Counted from the first letter of the stretch, positions 22,932 through 31,684 are shown. The stretch: 32,063 nt of DNA from Candidatus Hydrogenedentota bacterium (GCA_016182605.1 JACPGE010000049.1:1-32063); one strand, 5' to 3'. Notes: a model not told the origin generated them from the sequence alone. A program made the numbers and translations.

Positions 22932-23222
22932 GAAGACGGCAAGAACTGGGTCCCCGCGTTCGCGAGGACGACGGAGGGACTGGGTCCCCGTTTTCACGGG
23001 GAAAACGCAGTGTGCGCGGGGAAGACACCCTATCTGTCATTCCCAGCGCAAGCGGGAATCCAGCAGGTGGTGGTGGCGGCGGAACTGGGTCCCCGCGTTC
23101 GCGGGGAAGACGGAGGGATTGGCTTCCCGTTTTTACGGAGAAGACGAGGAGAGTGCGGGGAAGCCGGGTGACCCACTCACGAAAGAGTGACGTTTGCTAA
23201 GTTGGAAATGCGGGAGAGTGAC
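22932..23222. repeat. Palindrome array upstream of the GIY-YIG gene
   Basis: Type A units (consensus TCCCCGCGTTCGCGGGGA plus AGACGGAG) occur at about 22951-22968, 22985-23002, 23090-23107 and, degenerate, 23124-23141. One type B unit (ATTCCC, nine bases, GGGAAT) lies at 23039-23059, followed by a CAGCAGGTGGTGGTGGCGGC tail. A small stem CACTC/GAGTG at 23175-23190 lies close to the gene. No gene is seen. Confidence 0.85.
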
Positions 23223-23516
23223 ATGCAGGAGAAACGTCCGGCAGTCTACATCATGGCGAGTAAGCGCAACGGGACCTTGTATACGGGTGTAACCAGCAAT
23301 CTGGTGCAACGTGTCGGCGAACATAAGGAAGACGTACGGCCGGGTTTTACGAAACGATACGGTGTTCACACGCTGGTCTATTGCGAATTCCATTCCGACA
23401 TGCGCTCCGCCATTGTTCGGGAGAAACAGATCAAGAAGTGGAATCGGGCGTGGAAGATCGAGTTGATTGAAAAGGAAAATCCGGAATGGCGCGACTTGGC
23501 CGAAGAATTGTGGTGA
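23223..23516 (+). CDS. Small GIY-YIG nuclease-domain protein
   Basis: A 97-residue single-domain GIY-YIG endonuclease, the size of the short YhbQ/UvrC-N-like family. The two motif halves are AVYIMAS (residues 7-13) and LYTGVTSN (19-26). The conserved arginine is Arg30 in LVQRVGEHK and the metal-binding glutamate is probably Glu68 in IVREKQIKKWNR, so the active site looks complete. The ATG at 23223 follows GGGAGAG by four bases; longer in-frame starts at 23187 and 23211 are possible. The gene stands alone among two classes of palindromic repeats that press against both ends (the stop is followed by a type A unit after about ten bases). This suggests a repeat-associated or mobile gene rather than a housekeeping one. 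Domain assignment is secure; role inferred. Confidence 0.9.
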   Translation: MQEKRPAVYIMASKRNGTLYTGVTSNLVQRVGEHKEDVRPGFTKRYGVHTLVYCEFHSDMRSAIVREKQIKKWNRAWKIELIEKENPEWRDLAEELW

Positions 23517-24048
23517 GAAACGTGGGTCCCCGCGTTCGCGAGGAAGACGAGAGGACTGGGTCCCCGCGTTCGCGGGAAAGACGCTGCCGGGCAAACGTGC
23601 GATTCGGTAACTTTTTCTCGCATCGCGCACCTTAAATCGACAGTCCCGCAAGCGGGAATCCACCTTCCCCGTCATTCCCACGAAAGTGGGAATCCAGCAG
23701 GCGGTGGCGGCGGCGAGACTGGGTCCCCGCGTTCGCGAGGAAGACGGAGGGATTGGGTCCCCGCGTTCGCGGGGAAGACGGAGTGTGCGCGGGGAAGACA
23801 CCCTATCCGTCATTCCCAGCGCAAGCGAGAATCCACCTTCCCCGTCATTCCCACGGAAGTGGGAATCCAGCAGGTGGTGGTGGCGGCGGGGTCCAATTCC
23901 GATCGGTCTCTTCCATCTCTGTCCCCTTCTCGGTGGTCCGGCCATGTTGCGCTGCCCCTCCCGCACTCGCTGGCAGGCGTCCATTATGCCCGGCACGCCC
24001 CGCTATGATACCGTTTAACGTACCCATACTACAGCGGAGATCGTGAAC
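23517..24048. repeat. Palindrome array downstream of the GIY-YIG gene
   Basis: Type A units lie at 23527-23544, 23561-23578, 23724-23741 and 23758-23775. Type B units lie at 23642-23659 (partial), 23674-23693, 23812-23832 and 23847-23866; the second and last fit ATTCCC-N8-GGGAAT, the formula of Neisseria dRS3 repeats. From about 23750 to 23890 the order repeats that of the upstream flank. The final 150 bases up to the FAD-oxidoreductase start hold no gene I can support. Confidence 0.85.
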
Positions 24049-25686
24049 ATGAAACGTCTGATCTGCCCCATACTGGTGCTGCTTGCGTGCGCGGTACTGC
24101 CCCAGGCGAGCGCCGCACAAAATACTATCGAAGCCGATGTGGTGATCTATGGCGGCACCGCCTCGGCCGTCATCGCCGCGGTGCAGGCCGCGCAGATGGG
24201 CCAGCGTGTCGTCGTGGTCTCCCCCGACACGCACCTGGGCGGCATGACGTCGGGCGGGCTCGGCTGGACCGACGGCGGCAACACAGCCGCCATCGGCGGA
24301 CAGGCCTTGAAGTTCTATCAGCGGATCTATCAGCACTATCAGCGGCCGGAAAGCTGGCGCTGGGAAAGCCCCGGCGAATACAGCAACGAGGGCCAGGGCA
24401 CCCGGGCCATCCGCGATGACAACAAGAGCATGTGGACCTTCGAGCCGCATGTGGCGGAGGCTGTCTTTGACGCGCTGATTGCGGAGAACAAAATCCCCGT
24501 GCATCGGGACGCCTGGCTTGACCGGGAACACGGTGTTAAGAAAGCCGGCGCGCGCATCACGGCCATCGCCACGCTGGATGGCCAGACCTTCACGGGAAAA
24601 ATGTTCATCGACGCGACCTACGAAGGCGATCTCATGGCGGCGGCGGGCGTGTCGTACCATGTGGGGCGCGAGGCGAACGCGGTCTACGGCGAGGAGTGGA
24701 ACGGCATCCAGGTCGGCGTGCTGCATCATGGCCACCACTTCAAGACGGATATCAGCCCCTATGTGGTGGCGGGTGACCCGAGCAGTGGACTGCTGCCGAA
24801 GATATCGGCGGAACCTCCGGGCGAAAAGGGCGCGGGCGATCACCGCGTGCAGGCCTATTGCTACCGCATGTGCCTGAGCAAGCACCCGGAGAATCGCGTG
24901 CCCTTTCCGAAACCGGAGGGCTACGACCCCGCGGAATACACGCTCCTGGCTCGCGTGCTCGCCACGGGCTGGGACGAGGGCTTCAAGAAGTTCGACCCCA
25001 TTCCCAACCGCAAGACCGACACGAACAACCACGGCCCCTTCAGCACGGACAACATCGGGATGAACTACGACTATCCGGACGCCACCTACGCGCGGCGGAA
25101 GGAGATTCTGGAAGAACACCGCCGCTATCAACAGGGACTCATGTATTTCCTGCAGAACGACCCCCAGGTGCCCGCGGCCATTCACGAGAAGTCCGCCCAC
25201 TGGGGCCTCGCCGCCGACGAGTTCAAGGACAACGGCAACTGGCCGCACCAGATCTACGTACGCGAGGCGCGCCGCATGATCGGAGCTGTTGTCATGTCCG
25301 AACACGAGGTCCTCGGCAAACGCGACGTGCCCCAGCCCGCCGGCATGGGCTCGTATACCCTGGATTCGCACAACGTGCAGCGCTACGTGAAGCCCGACGG
25401 TTTCGTGCAGAACGAGGGCGACATAGGCGTGCCCACCAAACCCTACCGCATCGCCTACGGCGCCCTCACGCCAAAGAAGGCGGAATGCGAGAATCTGCTC
25501 GTGCCCGTGTGCGTCTCCTCCTCTCACATCGCCTTCGGCTCCATCCGCATGGAGCCCGTCTTCATGATCCTCGGCCAGAGTGCCGCCACCGCTGCGGTGC
25601 AGGCCATTGAAGAGGGCAAGGCCGTACAGGACATCGACTACGGAAGGCTGAGGGAACGGCTCGTAACGGAAGGGCAAAAACTGTGA
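24049..25686 (+). CDS. Secreted FAD-dependent oxidoreductase (PF12831-like)
   Basis: 545 residues. The signal peptide is KRLICPILVLLACAVLPQAS, with cleavage near SAAQ. A dinucleotide-binding fold follows at once: ADVVIYGGTASAVIAAVQAA (29-48), in which the usual GxGxxG reads GGTAS, then GQRVVVVSP and HLGGMTSGGLGWTD (62-75). A second FAD contact is expected in FIDATYEGDLMAAAG, and the C-terminal MILGQSAATAAVQAIEEG completes the Rossmann domain. PF12831-type proteins are common in secretomes of Planctomycetes-like bacteria; substrates are mostly unknown, with sugars or polyols likely. The ATG at 24049 has GGAGA eight bases upstream; an in-frame GTG lies six bases earlier. Its stop codon overlaps the next start by four bases (GTGA), so the two genes are one unit. 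Confidence 0.92.
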   Translation: MKRLICPILVLLACAVLPQASAAQNTIEADVVIYGGTASAVIAAVQAAQMGQRVVVVSPDTHLGGMTSGGLGWTDGGNTAAIGGQALKFYQRIYQHYQRPESWRWESPGEYSNEGQGTRAIRDDNKSMWTFEPHVAEAVFDALIAENKIPVHRDAWLDREHGVKKAGARITAIATLDGQTFTGKMFIDATYEGDLMAAAGVSYHVGREANAVYGEEWNGIQVGVLHHGHHFKTDISPYVVAGDPSSGLLPKISAEPPGEKGAGDHRVQAYCYRMCLSKHPENRVPFPKPEGYDPAEYTLLARVLATGWDEGFKKFDPIPNRKTDTNNHGPFSTDNIGMNYDYPDATYARRKEILEEHRRYQQGLMYFLQNDPQVPAAIHEKSAHWGLAADEFKDNGNWPHQIYVREARRMIGAVVMSEHEVLGKRDVPQPAGMGSYTLDSHNVQRYVKPDGFVQNEGDIGVPTKPYRIAYGALTPKKAECENLLVPVCVSSSHIAFGSIRMEPVFMILGQSAATAAVQAIEEGKAVQDIDYGRLRERLVTEGQKL

Positions 25687-27707
25687 GCGCAACCCCTCCC
25701 CTATCCTCCAAGAGTATCGCCGAAGATACGCATCCACTTCCCCGTATGTTCAGCTTCCGTGCGCTGTTTACGGCAGTACTCTTACTCTTCTTTCTACAGT
25801 GTCTCACCGCGTGGATCGAAAACATCTACAGGCTGAGCCTGGTCAAGCTTTCCATAGGTCCGGAACTTGCGGGAATTGCCTTCGTCCTGCTTCCACTACT
25901 GATTCTCGCCGTTCCTCCACGACTTCAACCTGCACTCCCCTACCTCGCCACCGCTCTGCTTATCGCGGTGCGCATGGCCCTGCCCTGGCTCGGCGCGGCG
26001 GGGTCCATACCTGCCGCGGGACTGGGCGTGGGTGCGGGGCTAATGCTGGCGTGCCATGCTTTCCCGGGTAAGAACCCCGTAACGCGGCAGGAACTGATGG
26101 CGGGCTTCTGGCTCGCAATCATGGCGTCGATCGCGCTCCGCTCCGGCAACTCCTTTGATGCGTCGCTCTCCACACTGGGTACCGCCTTTACTGCCCTGTT
26201 TGCCGGCGTGCTACTTGGCTGGGGCCGCTATGCAGAAGTGCCGGAAGCGCCCGCCCACGCCACATCGCCCGGAAACAATTCGTTCATTTGGCCGGCTGCT
26301 TTGGGTCTGGCTGCCACCACAACCTTGGTCTATCTCTGCGTGATGAGCCCTGGCGTCTTGGGCGCATGGACCGGCGCCAATCAGGACCTGATCGCACGAC
26401 TAGTCTTCAATGCCTGGTTCCTCGTATTGCCCTGGGCTCTGTGGGATTGCCGGGTTTCAACGAGCGTCTTGGTTTCAGTCAATCTGCTCTTCGTCGGTAC
26501 GCTGCTGGCCGGCATACTTCTCCACACGCCGAATTTCCCTTTCGCGCCAGATTCGCCGTCATTGTTCATGGCGGGACCCTCTACGGCAGCGGCCTTTTTC
26601 ATCTATGCCGCCGCAATGCTAAGTGCCGTCCTTCCATTCAACGTTGCGGCAGCCGCCGGCGGACTTCGGGGCAACACTCCGGTCAGACTTGCCGTTCCCA
26701 TGGTGATAGCCGCCATCATCATGGTCACGATTATCCTCCTGCTCGTTTTCACCTATACGTGGGGCTATACAGGACCCGTGGGCGCACTCCTAAGAAACCG
26801 GTTCTATCTGCCGATTGCCCTGGCAGGTCTGGTGCTTGTCGTTTCGATCGCCAAGGTGAACGTCTCCAACTACGCCGTGGAATCAAGCGCAAGCACTCGA
26901 GACCGGGTTATTGCTACCGCTGGCGTACTTGCCGGCTCCGTATTCCTGTTGATTCTCCCTTCTTCCAGAAGCATTCCGGAACCCTCTCATGTCCCGCCGC
27001 TTACCATCCTCACCTACAACATGCAGCAGGGCAGCGCGGAAAACGCAGACCAGAACTACGAGGCCCAGTGTACGTTCCTGAAGAAGGTCAATGCCGACAT
27101 CGTCTTCCTGCAGGAAAGCGACACTGCGCGGCCTTCGGGGGGAATGGTGAATGCGCCGCTCTACTTCGCAGAGGAATTGGGCTATTACTATTATTACGGC
27201 CCGCCAGTCATCACAGGCACCTATGGCACGGCGATCCTGTCCCGTTTTCCGCTAAAGAATCCACGGTGTTTCTTCACGTACAGCGACAAGGACGAGATAG
27301 GCACATCGGTGGCCGAGGTGACGGTGGGCGGACGCAGGATTACCCTCTTCAACAACCATCCTGCGGGCAGCGAGGCGGCCCACGACGCGCACGTGAAGGC
27401 GCTGGTGGAGGAGATTGGGAAGCACGAGCATGTAATCTCCGCCGGGGACTATAATTTCCGGCAGACCGATTCTCAGTACGCGAAGCTGGCCGAAGTGCTG
27501 CACGATTCCTGGCTGGCGATCTACCCAAATGCCATCGGGGAGCGGCATCCGGAGATTGGTCCACGCGGTGAGGCGCTCGACATGACGAAACGCATCGACC
27601 ACATTTTTGTGAGTGATGGATTCAAGGTGGAGGAGAGCTACTATGTGCCCGCACCGGAATCGGAGACGGATCATCCGGCCCACTGGAGCGTGCTAAGCTG
27701 GAAGTAG
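25683..27707 (+). CDS. Polytopic membrane protein with C-terminal PGAP2IP/Cwh43-like EEP domain
   Basis: 674 residues. The first 430 contain about 12 hydrophobic segments. Residues 440-674 form an endonuclease/exonuclease/phosphatase domain with a complete set of expected residues: TYNMQQG, FLQESD, FNNHPAG, AGDYNF, RIDHIFVSD and ETDHPAHW. Three blocks, ESDTARPSGGM, FAEELGYYYYYGP and GTAILSRFPL, recall the matching stretch of eukaryotic PGAP2IP/Cwh43 (ESDASKP, LGEKLGFYTDFGP, from memory), whose architecture is also many membrane helices plus this domain. Cwh43 remodels GPI-anchor lipids to ceramide; bacteria lack GPI anchors, so here a lipid-linked phosphodiester is only a guess. The GTG at 25683 overlaps the upstream stop; an in-frame ATG at 25746 lies just before the first membrane helix. 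Confidence 0.83.
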   Translation: MSATPPLSSKSIAEDTHPLPRMFSFRALFTAVLLLFFLQCLTAWIENIYRLSLVKLSIGPELAGIAFVLLPLLILAVPPRLQPALPYLATALLIAVRMALPWLGAAGSIPAAGLGVGAGLMLACHAFPGKNPVTRQELMAGFWLAIMASIALRSGNSFDASLSTLGTAFTALFAGVLLGWGRYAEVPEAPAHATSPGNNSFIWPAALGLAATTTLVYLCVMSPGVLGAWTGANQDLIARLVFNAWFLVLPWALWDCRVSTSVLVSVNLLFVGTLLAGILLHTPNFPFAPDSPSLFMAGPSTAAAFFIYAAAMLSAVLPFNVAAAAGGLRGNTPVRLAVPMVIAAIIMVTIILLLVFTYTWGYTGPVGALLRNRFYLPIALAGLVLVVSIAKVNVSNYAVESSASTRDRVIATAGVLAGSVFLLILPSSRSIPEPSHVPPLTILTYNMQQGSAENADQNYEAQCTFLKKVNADIVFLQESDTARPSGGMVNAPLYFAEELGYYYYYGPPVITGTYGTAILSRFPLKNPRCFFTYSDKDEIGTSVAEVTVGGRRITLFNNHPAGSEAAHDAHVKALVEEIGKHEHVISAGDYNFRQTDSQYAKLAEVLHDSWLAIYPNAIGERHPEIGPRGEALDMTKRIDHIFVSDGFKVEESYYVPAPESETDHPAHWSVLSWK

Positions 27708-27778
27708 GCCGGGGGCGCTATGGACTGAATGGACGCAATGGACACGGGCCGTGCGGCCCGGTGAAGCGGGGTGATGCC

Positions 27779-29371
27779 ATGAACCGGCGAATGGGTTGGG
27801 TTGTTCTGGTGGCGGCGCTTTTGCACCTTGGTGCTAGCGTTCAGGGGGAGGAGGGTCCCGCGCTCGCGCGGGCTCAGCACTCCGCCACCGTTGCCGGGGC
27901 CTCGTTGAGCAAGGTACACCGCTGGCTGCACGAGGTGGCGTTGAAGCGCATCGACCCCGCCACGGGGCTCTACCGGGCGGACGAAAAGTGGAACTACCGG
28001 GACACTGCGGCGGACTGTTACCCCTTTCTGGCGTGGGCGGCCTTTGTGGTGGACAAGGACGCGCTGAACGGGCCGGTGCGCGAGATCCTGCACCGGGAGG
28101 CGGCGCTGTGCAACACGATCGATCGCATACCGGTGCCGTGGGATTTTGAGAACGACGCGCCCGCGACGGACACGGCGCCGGACGAGATCGTGTTTCAGGC
28201 CTCGGAATATGTGAAGGACGGGCTGGCCGCCATTGTGGAGGCCACGGGGCCGGACGAATGGTTCGACCGCATGCGCGGCATCGTGGACGATCTGTGGAAG
28301 CACGCGGCCATCGACACGCCGGCCGGGAAGATCTGCTCGGAGAATCTGGAGGTCAACGGCGACCACTTGCTCGTGCTGCCGCGGCTCTACGGGATGACGG
28401 GCGACACGCGCTACCTCGACTGGGCGGACCGCATCTCGGACTACTATCTTTCCGATCCCGGATTTCTGCCGCCACGGCTGCGCGATCATGGGTGCGAGAT
28501 TATCGGCGGGCTGGGCCTGTTGCATGCCGTGGAGGTCACCGCGCGCCCGGAGGAAGCGGCAGCGCGCGCCCCCCATCTGAAGCGCATCTACGACGCCATC
28601 CTTGCGCAGGGCTGCAACGAGGATGGCATCATGTACAACCACCTCACGAAACGTGACGGCAACGACGGCATGCTAAGCGATGGCTGGGGCTACAACTACG
28701 TGGGCTATCTCTGCTACGACCTTGCCACGAACGCGAGCACCTACGCACCCGCAGTGCGGCGCACCCTGGGGAATCTCGCCAAGCCCCTCTACAGGGACTA
28801 CCCTTGGGAGCGGGACAATATCGATGGCTGGGCCGATTCCATCGAGGGCGCGATCTACCTTCTCAATCGCGTGCCCGTGGCGGAGGGTGCGGTGTGGGTG
28901 GATCAGGAGATGGCGTCCCACGTGGCGCGCACCGCCGAGCCGGAACACCTCTGGGGCACGATGAAACTGGAATCCAACGGCGTGCGCACGACGCTGCTGC
29001 ATGCCCTCATGCACACCCAGGGTCTCATTGCGCGCCCCTGGCAGCAGGGACTTGAACTGGGCGCAGCGCCGCTGGAAGGCGGGGGCGTGCAGATCGCCGT
29101 TCGGAGTGCTCAGCCCTATAGCGGGCATCTCGAGTTTGACCTGCCACGGCACCGGCTCTATATAGGCTTCGAAAAGGACTGGCCGCGCATCAACACCTTG
29201 CCCGAATGGTTCACCGTGGATCCCGGTCGCAGCTACACCGTGCAGATGAACGGCGGCGCGCTCCGTCTATTTACGGGGGCTCAGTTACACCACGGCCTTG
29301 CGGTGAAAGTTGCGGCCGGTGAAGAAACGGCCGTCGTGGTCCGCCCGGATCCCTTGCTTGCCCAGGAATGA
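27779..29371 (+). CDS. Exported helical-barrel protein, glycosidase-like fold, function unknown
   Basis: 530 residues. A signal peptide (RRMGWVVLVAALLHLGASVQG) is followed by an all-helical region (about 35-420) with aromatic-rich paired helices, e.g. NYRDTAADCYPFLAWAAFVV, LDWADRISDYYLSDPGF, LSDGWGYNYVGYLCYDLATN and DNIDGWADSIEGAIYLLNRV. This pattern is typical of six-hairpin (alpha/alpha)6-barrel carbohydrate-active enzymes. The last 110 residues are beta-rich (VQIAVRSAQPYSGHLEFDLP), like the C-terminal sandwich of such enzymes. I do not recognise a specific family; acid residues in DGWADSIEG and NRDGND-like stretches are candidates. The ATG at 27779 follows GGGGTGA. It starts 71 bases after the PGAP2IP-like gene and may belong to the same transcript; the SGNH gene converges on its end. 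Confidence 0.72.
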   Translation: MNRRMGWVVLVAALLHLGASVQGEEGPALARAQHSATVAGASLSKVHRWLHEVALKRIDPATGLYRADEKWNYRDTAADCYPFLAWAAFVVDKDALNGPVREILHREAALCNTIDRIPVPWDFENDAPATDTAPDEIVFQASEYVKDGLAAIVEATGPDEWFDRMRGIVDDLWKHAAIDTPAGKICSENLEVNGDHLLVLPRLYGMTGDTRYLDWADRISDYYLSDPGFLPPRLRDHGCEIIGGLGLLHAVEVTARPEEAAARAPHLKRIYDAILAQGCNEDGIMYNHLTKRDGNDGMLSDGWGYNYVGYLCYDLATNASTYAPAVRRTLGNLAKPLYRDYPWERDNIDGWADSIEGAIYLLNRVPVAEGAVWVDQEMASHVARTAEPEHLWGTMKLESNGVRTTLLHALMHTQGLIARPWQQGLELGAAPLEGGGVQIAVRSAQPYSGHLEFDLPRHRLYIGFEKDWPRINTLPEWFTVDPGRSYTVQMNGGALRLFTGAQLHHGLAVKVAAGEETAVVVRPDPLLAQE

Positions 29372-29401
29372 ACCGGTGACCCGCTGCGAATGTCCCGCCA
29401 A

Positions 29402-31684
29402 CTACGATGCAGGCGGCAGATACCCGAGGGCGATCTCATCCACCTCAATGCGCGCGCCGCTCATGGTGCCTTCGTCACGGCGGAAAAACGCCGGTCCGAG
29501 GCGGATGGCCGACCATTGGCCCGCCCAGGGTTTGCCCGTGCCGTCCAGCCGGATGGTGTACGTGTGAAAGACCCCGTCGCCCATCACGGGAAACTCGATG
29601 CCGCGCTCATTGGCGAAGGGATAGTCTGTGGCGGCGTTCTCCGGCCCCGGTCCCCAGTAGAAGCTGCCCCAGCCGCCCCGGCCCGCGCGCGCCGTAAAGC
29701 GCAGGGCGTTGACCGCCGCCCCATCCACCGCAATGCCATCCAGGCGCAGGTTGGGCACGGGGCTTTGACTCTCCACGACCAGTGCGCCACCCAGCGCCGA
29801 GAGTTTCCCGGGGCCCTCCAAAACCCACGATTGGGGCCCGTCCTCGAAATTCCAGGTGTGGACCGCCTGAAAACCCGGCTGCGAAATGCGCTGCTGCAGA
29901 TCGGACTGTGACCAGCCAAGCGCATCGATACTGCGCCACGGGTGCAGGGCCTGCGTGGAGGGCGATGCCTGTCCAAAGACCATCCAGTCGATGGCGATCT
30001 CGCCGCTCCTGGGCCCCTCATCGGAGGGATGAAGCACGGCGGGGTCGAAGCGCAAGGCTTTCCAGCGCCCCGCCCAGCCCGAGGAGAGATGGGGCAGATC
30101 GAAGACGTAGGTGTGGAAAGCGCCATCACTCACGATCGGCGCAATGGCAACGTGGCGCGTGTTAAACGGGTAGTCTGAGCGGGTATTCCCCGGGGGCCGC
30201 CCCCAGTACAGGGCCGCGCTCGTACCCGCCCCGGATCGCATGCGCACGTAAACCCGGTTGATCAGGCTGCTGTCCACGGTCAACGCGCTTGTTTCCAGTT
30301 GCAGTTCGCCGCCACCGGCGTTCAGTTGGAGCGCACCGCCGGCAAGCTTCGTCTCGAAGCTTTGGCCAGCCGCGTGCCACCCGCACTGTTCCGCATCGCT
30401 GTCAAAACTGCAAAGATGCACCGGTTGGAAGGTCGCGTGCTCTCCGCTGCTTTCGGCGGGTGCGTCCGGACCTGCGCCAAGCAGCCACTGGGCGACCGTC
30501 TGCCCGGCGAGTAGATTGCCCGCCGGCGTGAAATGGGGGTCCAGAACGGCATAGAGCGGCTCCTTCGACGCCTGGAACACGGGACTCAGATCCAGGCTGG
30601 GCACCCGCAATGCCTCGCAGTAGTGGCCCATGCGCTCCTGAAAGCCGCGGTGGAAAAGCAACTCCTCCTGCACGGTGTAGCCCATCTGTTCCAGACCCGG
30701 CCACATGCCGCGGTCGATGGTGTAACCCGGTGGAATGAGGACAACGCGCAGTTCGGCCTCCAGAGCGTCCGCCTCGGCCTTGATGGCTTCCAGCACCATG
30801 CGGCTCGCGGGATTGCGAATCAGCTCGTCGCTGTTGCGCTGCAGCGCCCCAAGGATATCGGGCTCCGTGATGCTTCCCGCAGTAAGATAGGGATTGACAC
30901 GCCACTGCAGCGCCTTCTCCAGCATGGCCGGTGCAATCGCCTCGATGCGATACTCGACCACCGGATCCGTGCTCTCCAGATATTCGACCAGCGGATTGGG
31001 TGTCGTGGCGCCGGGCATGGCATGCCGCGGCGGCGCGGTCACGTCAAGGCGGGTGCGGAGCAATGAAAACAAGTGGCTGGGATAAAACCGCAGCAAATCC
31101 TGGTGAAAACGGGGACGCCGGAGATCGCGCCGGGCCTCGGGCACACTCGATATGGCATCGTTGCCCGTGTAGTAACAGAGCACTATCACGTCGGGCTGCA
31201 ATTGCGCGCCAAAACTCAGCAGCGTGTCCCGGTACTCAATGGGAGAAGTGCCTTCGACGCCGAGATTGATGGCTTCGAAGCGCTCCGTACCGCCTGCGTT
31301 CAGGCTGCGTTCCGCCTGGCGCACAAAGCTCTCCGGCTCGTTGGCCCCCCATCCAAATACCATGGAATCCCCGAGAAAGACCACCCGCTTTGCCCCAAAC
31401 GCCTTGCCAACGGGCAGTTCCGGCTCGCGAAAGCCGTCGGAATTCAACTGTACATCGAAAGCAAAGGAGTCGTCTTCGTAATGATAACGGGCATTGGGCG
31501 CCTGACGCAGCGTGTCACTCACATGCAGATAGCGGCCGACGATGCCGTTGAGCACAAAAATGGCAAGCAGGCTGCTCACCCCAAACAGGGAAAGATTGAC
31601 GGCAAAGCGCCGGATCGAAAAGCGATGCTGGAACACGGCAAACCTCGCAAATGGGCTTCTGGGTTGGCCCATACCATGCCGCAT
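29402..31684 (-). CDS. Membrane-anchored SGNH hydrolase with two C-terminal beta domains
   Basis: 760 residues. One membrane segment near residues 30-50 (LSLFGVSSLLAIFVLNGIV) anchors an outward-facing SGNH/GDSL domain. LNSDGFREPEL precedes block I VVFLGDSMVFGWG (Ser107); YYTGNDAISS gives block III (Asn175), and VLDPHFTPAGN gives the Asp-x-x-His pair. The layout resembles AlgX/AlgJ-type and other SGNH proteins acting on polysaccharide acyl groups. Two homologous beta domains follow, each with LYWG/FYWG, DYPF, DGxFHTYxxxL, WAGxWxAIR and EIxxDxxxxG, looking like carbohydrate-binding modules. The ATG at 31684 is preceded by GGGAGGAG four bases upstream; an upstream in-frame start at 31747 would lie in the hairpin element. 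The stop is 30 bases from the convergent gene's stop. Confidence 0.88.
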   Translation of the reverse strand: MRHGMGQPRSPFARFAVFQHRFSIRRFAVNLSLFGVSSLLAIFVLNGIVGRYLHVSDTLRQAPNARYHYEDDSFAFDVQLNSDGFREPELPVGKAFGAKRVVFLGDSMVFGWGANEPESFVRQAERSLNAGGTERFEAINLGVEGTSPIEYRDTLLSFGAQLQPDVIVLCYYTGNDAISSVPEARRDLRRPRFHQDLLRFYPSHLFSLLRTRLDVTAPPRHAMPGATTPNPLVEYLESTDPVVEYRIEAIAPAMLEKALQWRVNPYLTAGSITEPDILGALQRNSDELIRNPASRMVLEAIKAEADALEAELRVVLIPPGYTIDRGMWPGLEQMGYTVQEELLFHRGFQERMGHYCEALRVPSLDLSPVFQASKEPLYAVLDPHFTPAGNLLAGQTVAQWLLGAGPDAPAESSGEHATFQPVHLCSFDSDAEQCGWHAAGQSFETKLAGGALQLNAGGGELQLETSALTVDSSLINRVYVRMRSGAGTSAALYWGRPPGNTRSDYPFNTRHVAIAPIVSDGAFHTYVFDLPHLSSGWAGRWKALRFDPAVLHPSDEGPRSGEIAIDWMVFGQASPSTQALHPWRSIDALGWSQSDLQQRISQPGFQAVHTWNFEDGPQSWVLEGPGKLSALGGALVVESQSPVPNLRLDGIAVDGAAVNALRFTARAGRGGWGSFYWGPGPENAATDYPFANERGIEFPVMGDGVFHTYTIRLDGTGKPWAGQWSAIRLGPAFFRRDEGTMSGARIEVDEIALGYLPPAS

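Noticed and set aside
22945-23890. CRISPR array
   Set aside because: The palindromes recur at irregular spacing, in two types, with no uniform spacers and no cas gene.
23133-23996. 287-codon leftward frame with repeated peptides such as SRTRGPS and SHFRGNDG
   Set aside because: It is translation of the palindrome array and of the strand opposite the GIY-YIG gene; such peptides are typical of REP/dRS3 sequence mis-annotated as genes.
23845-25737. 630-codon frame antisense to the FAD oxidoreductase
   Set aside because: No ribosome binding site or domain; the sense gene has a signal peptide and an FAD fold.
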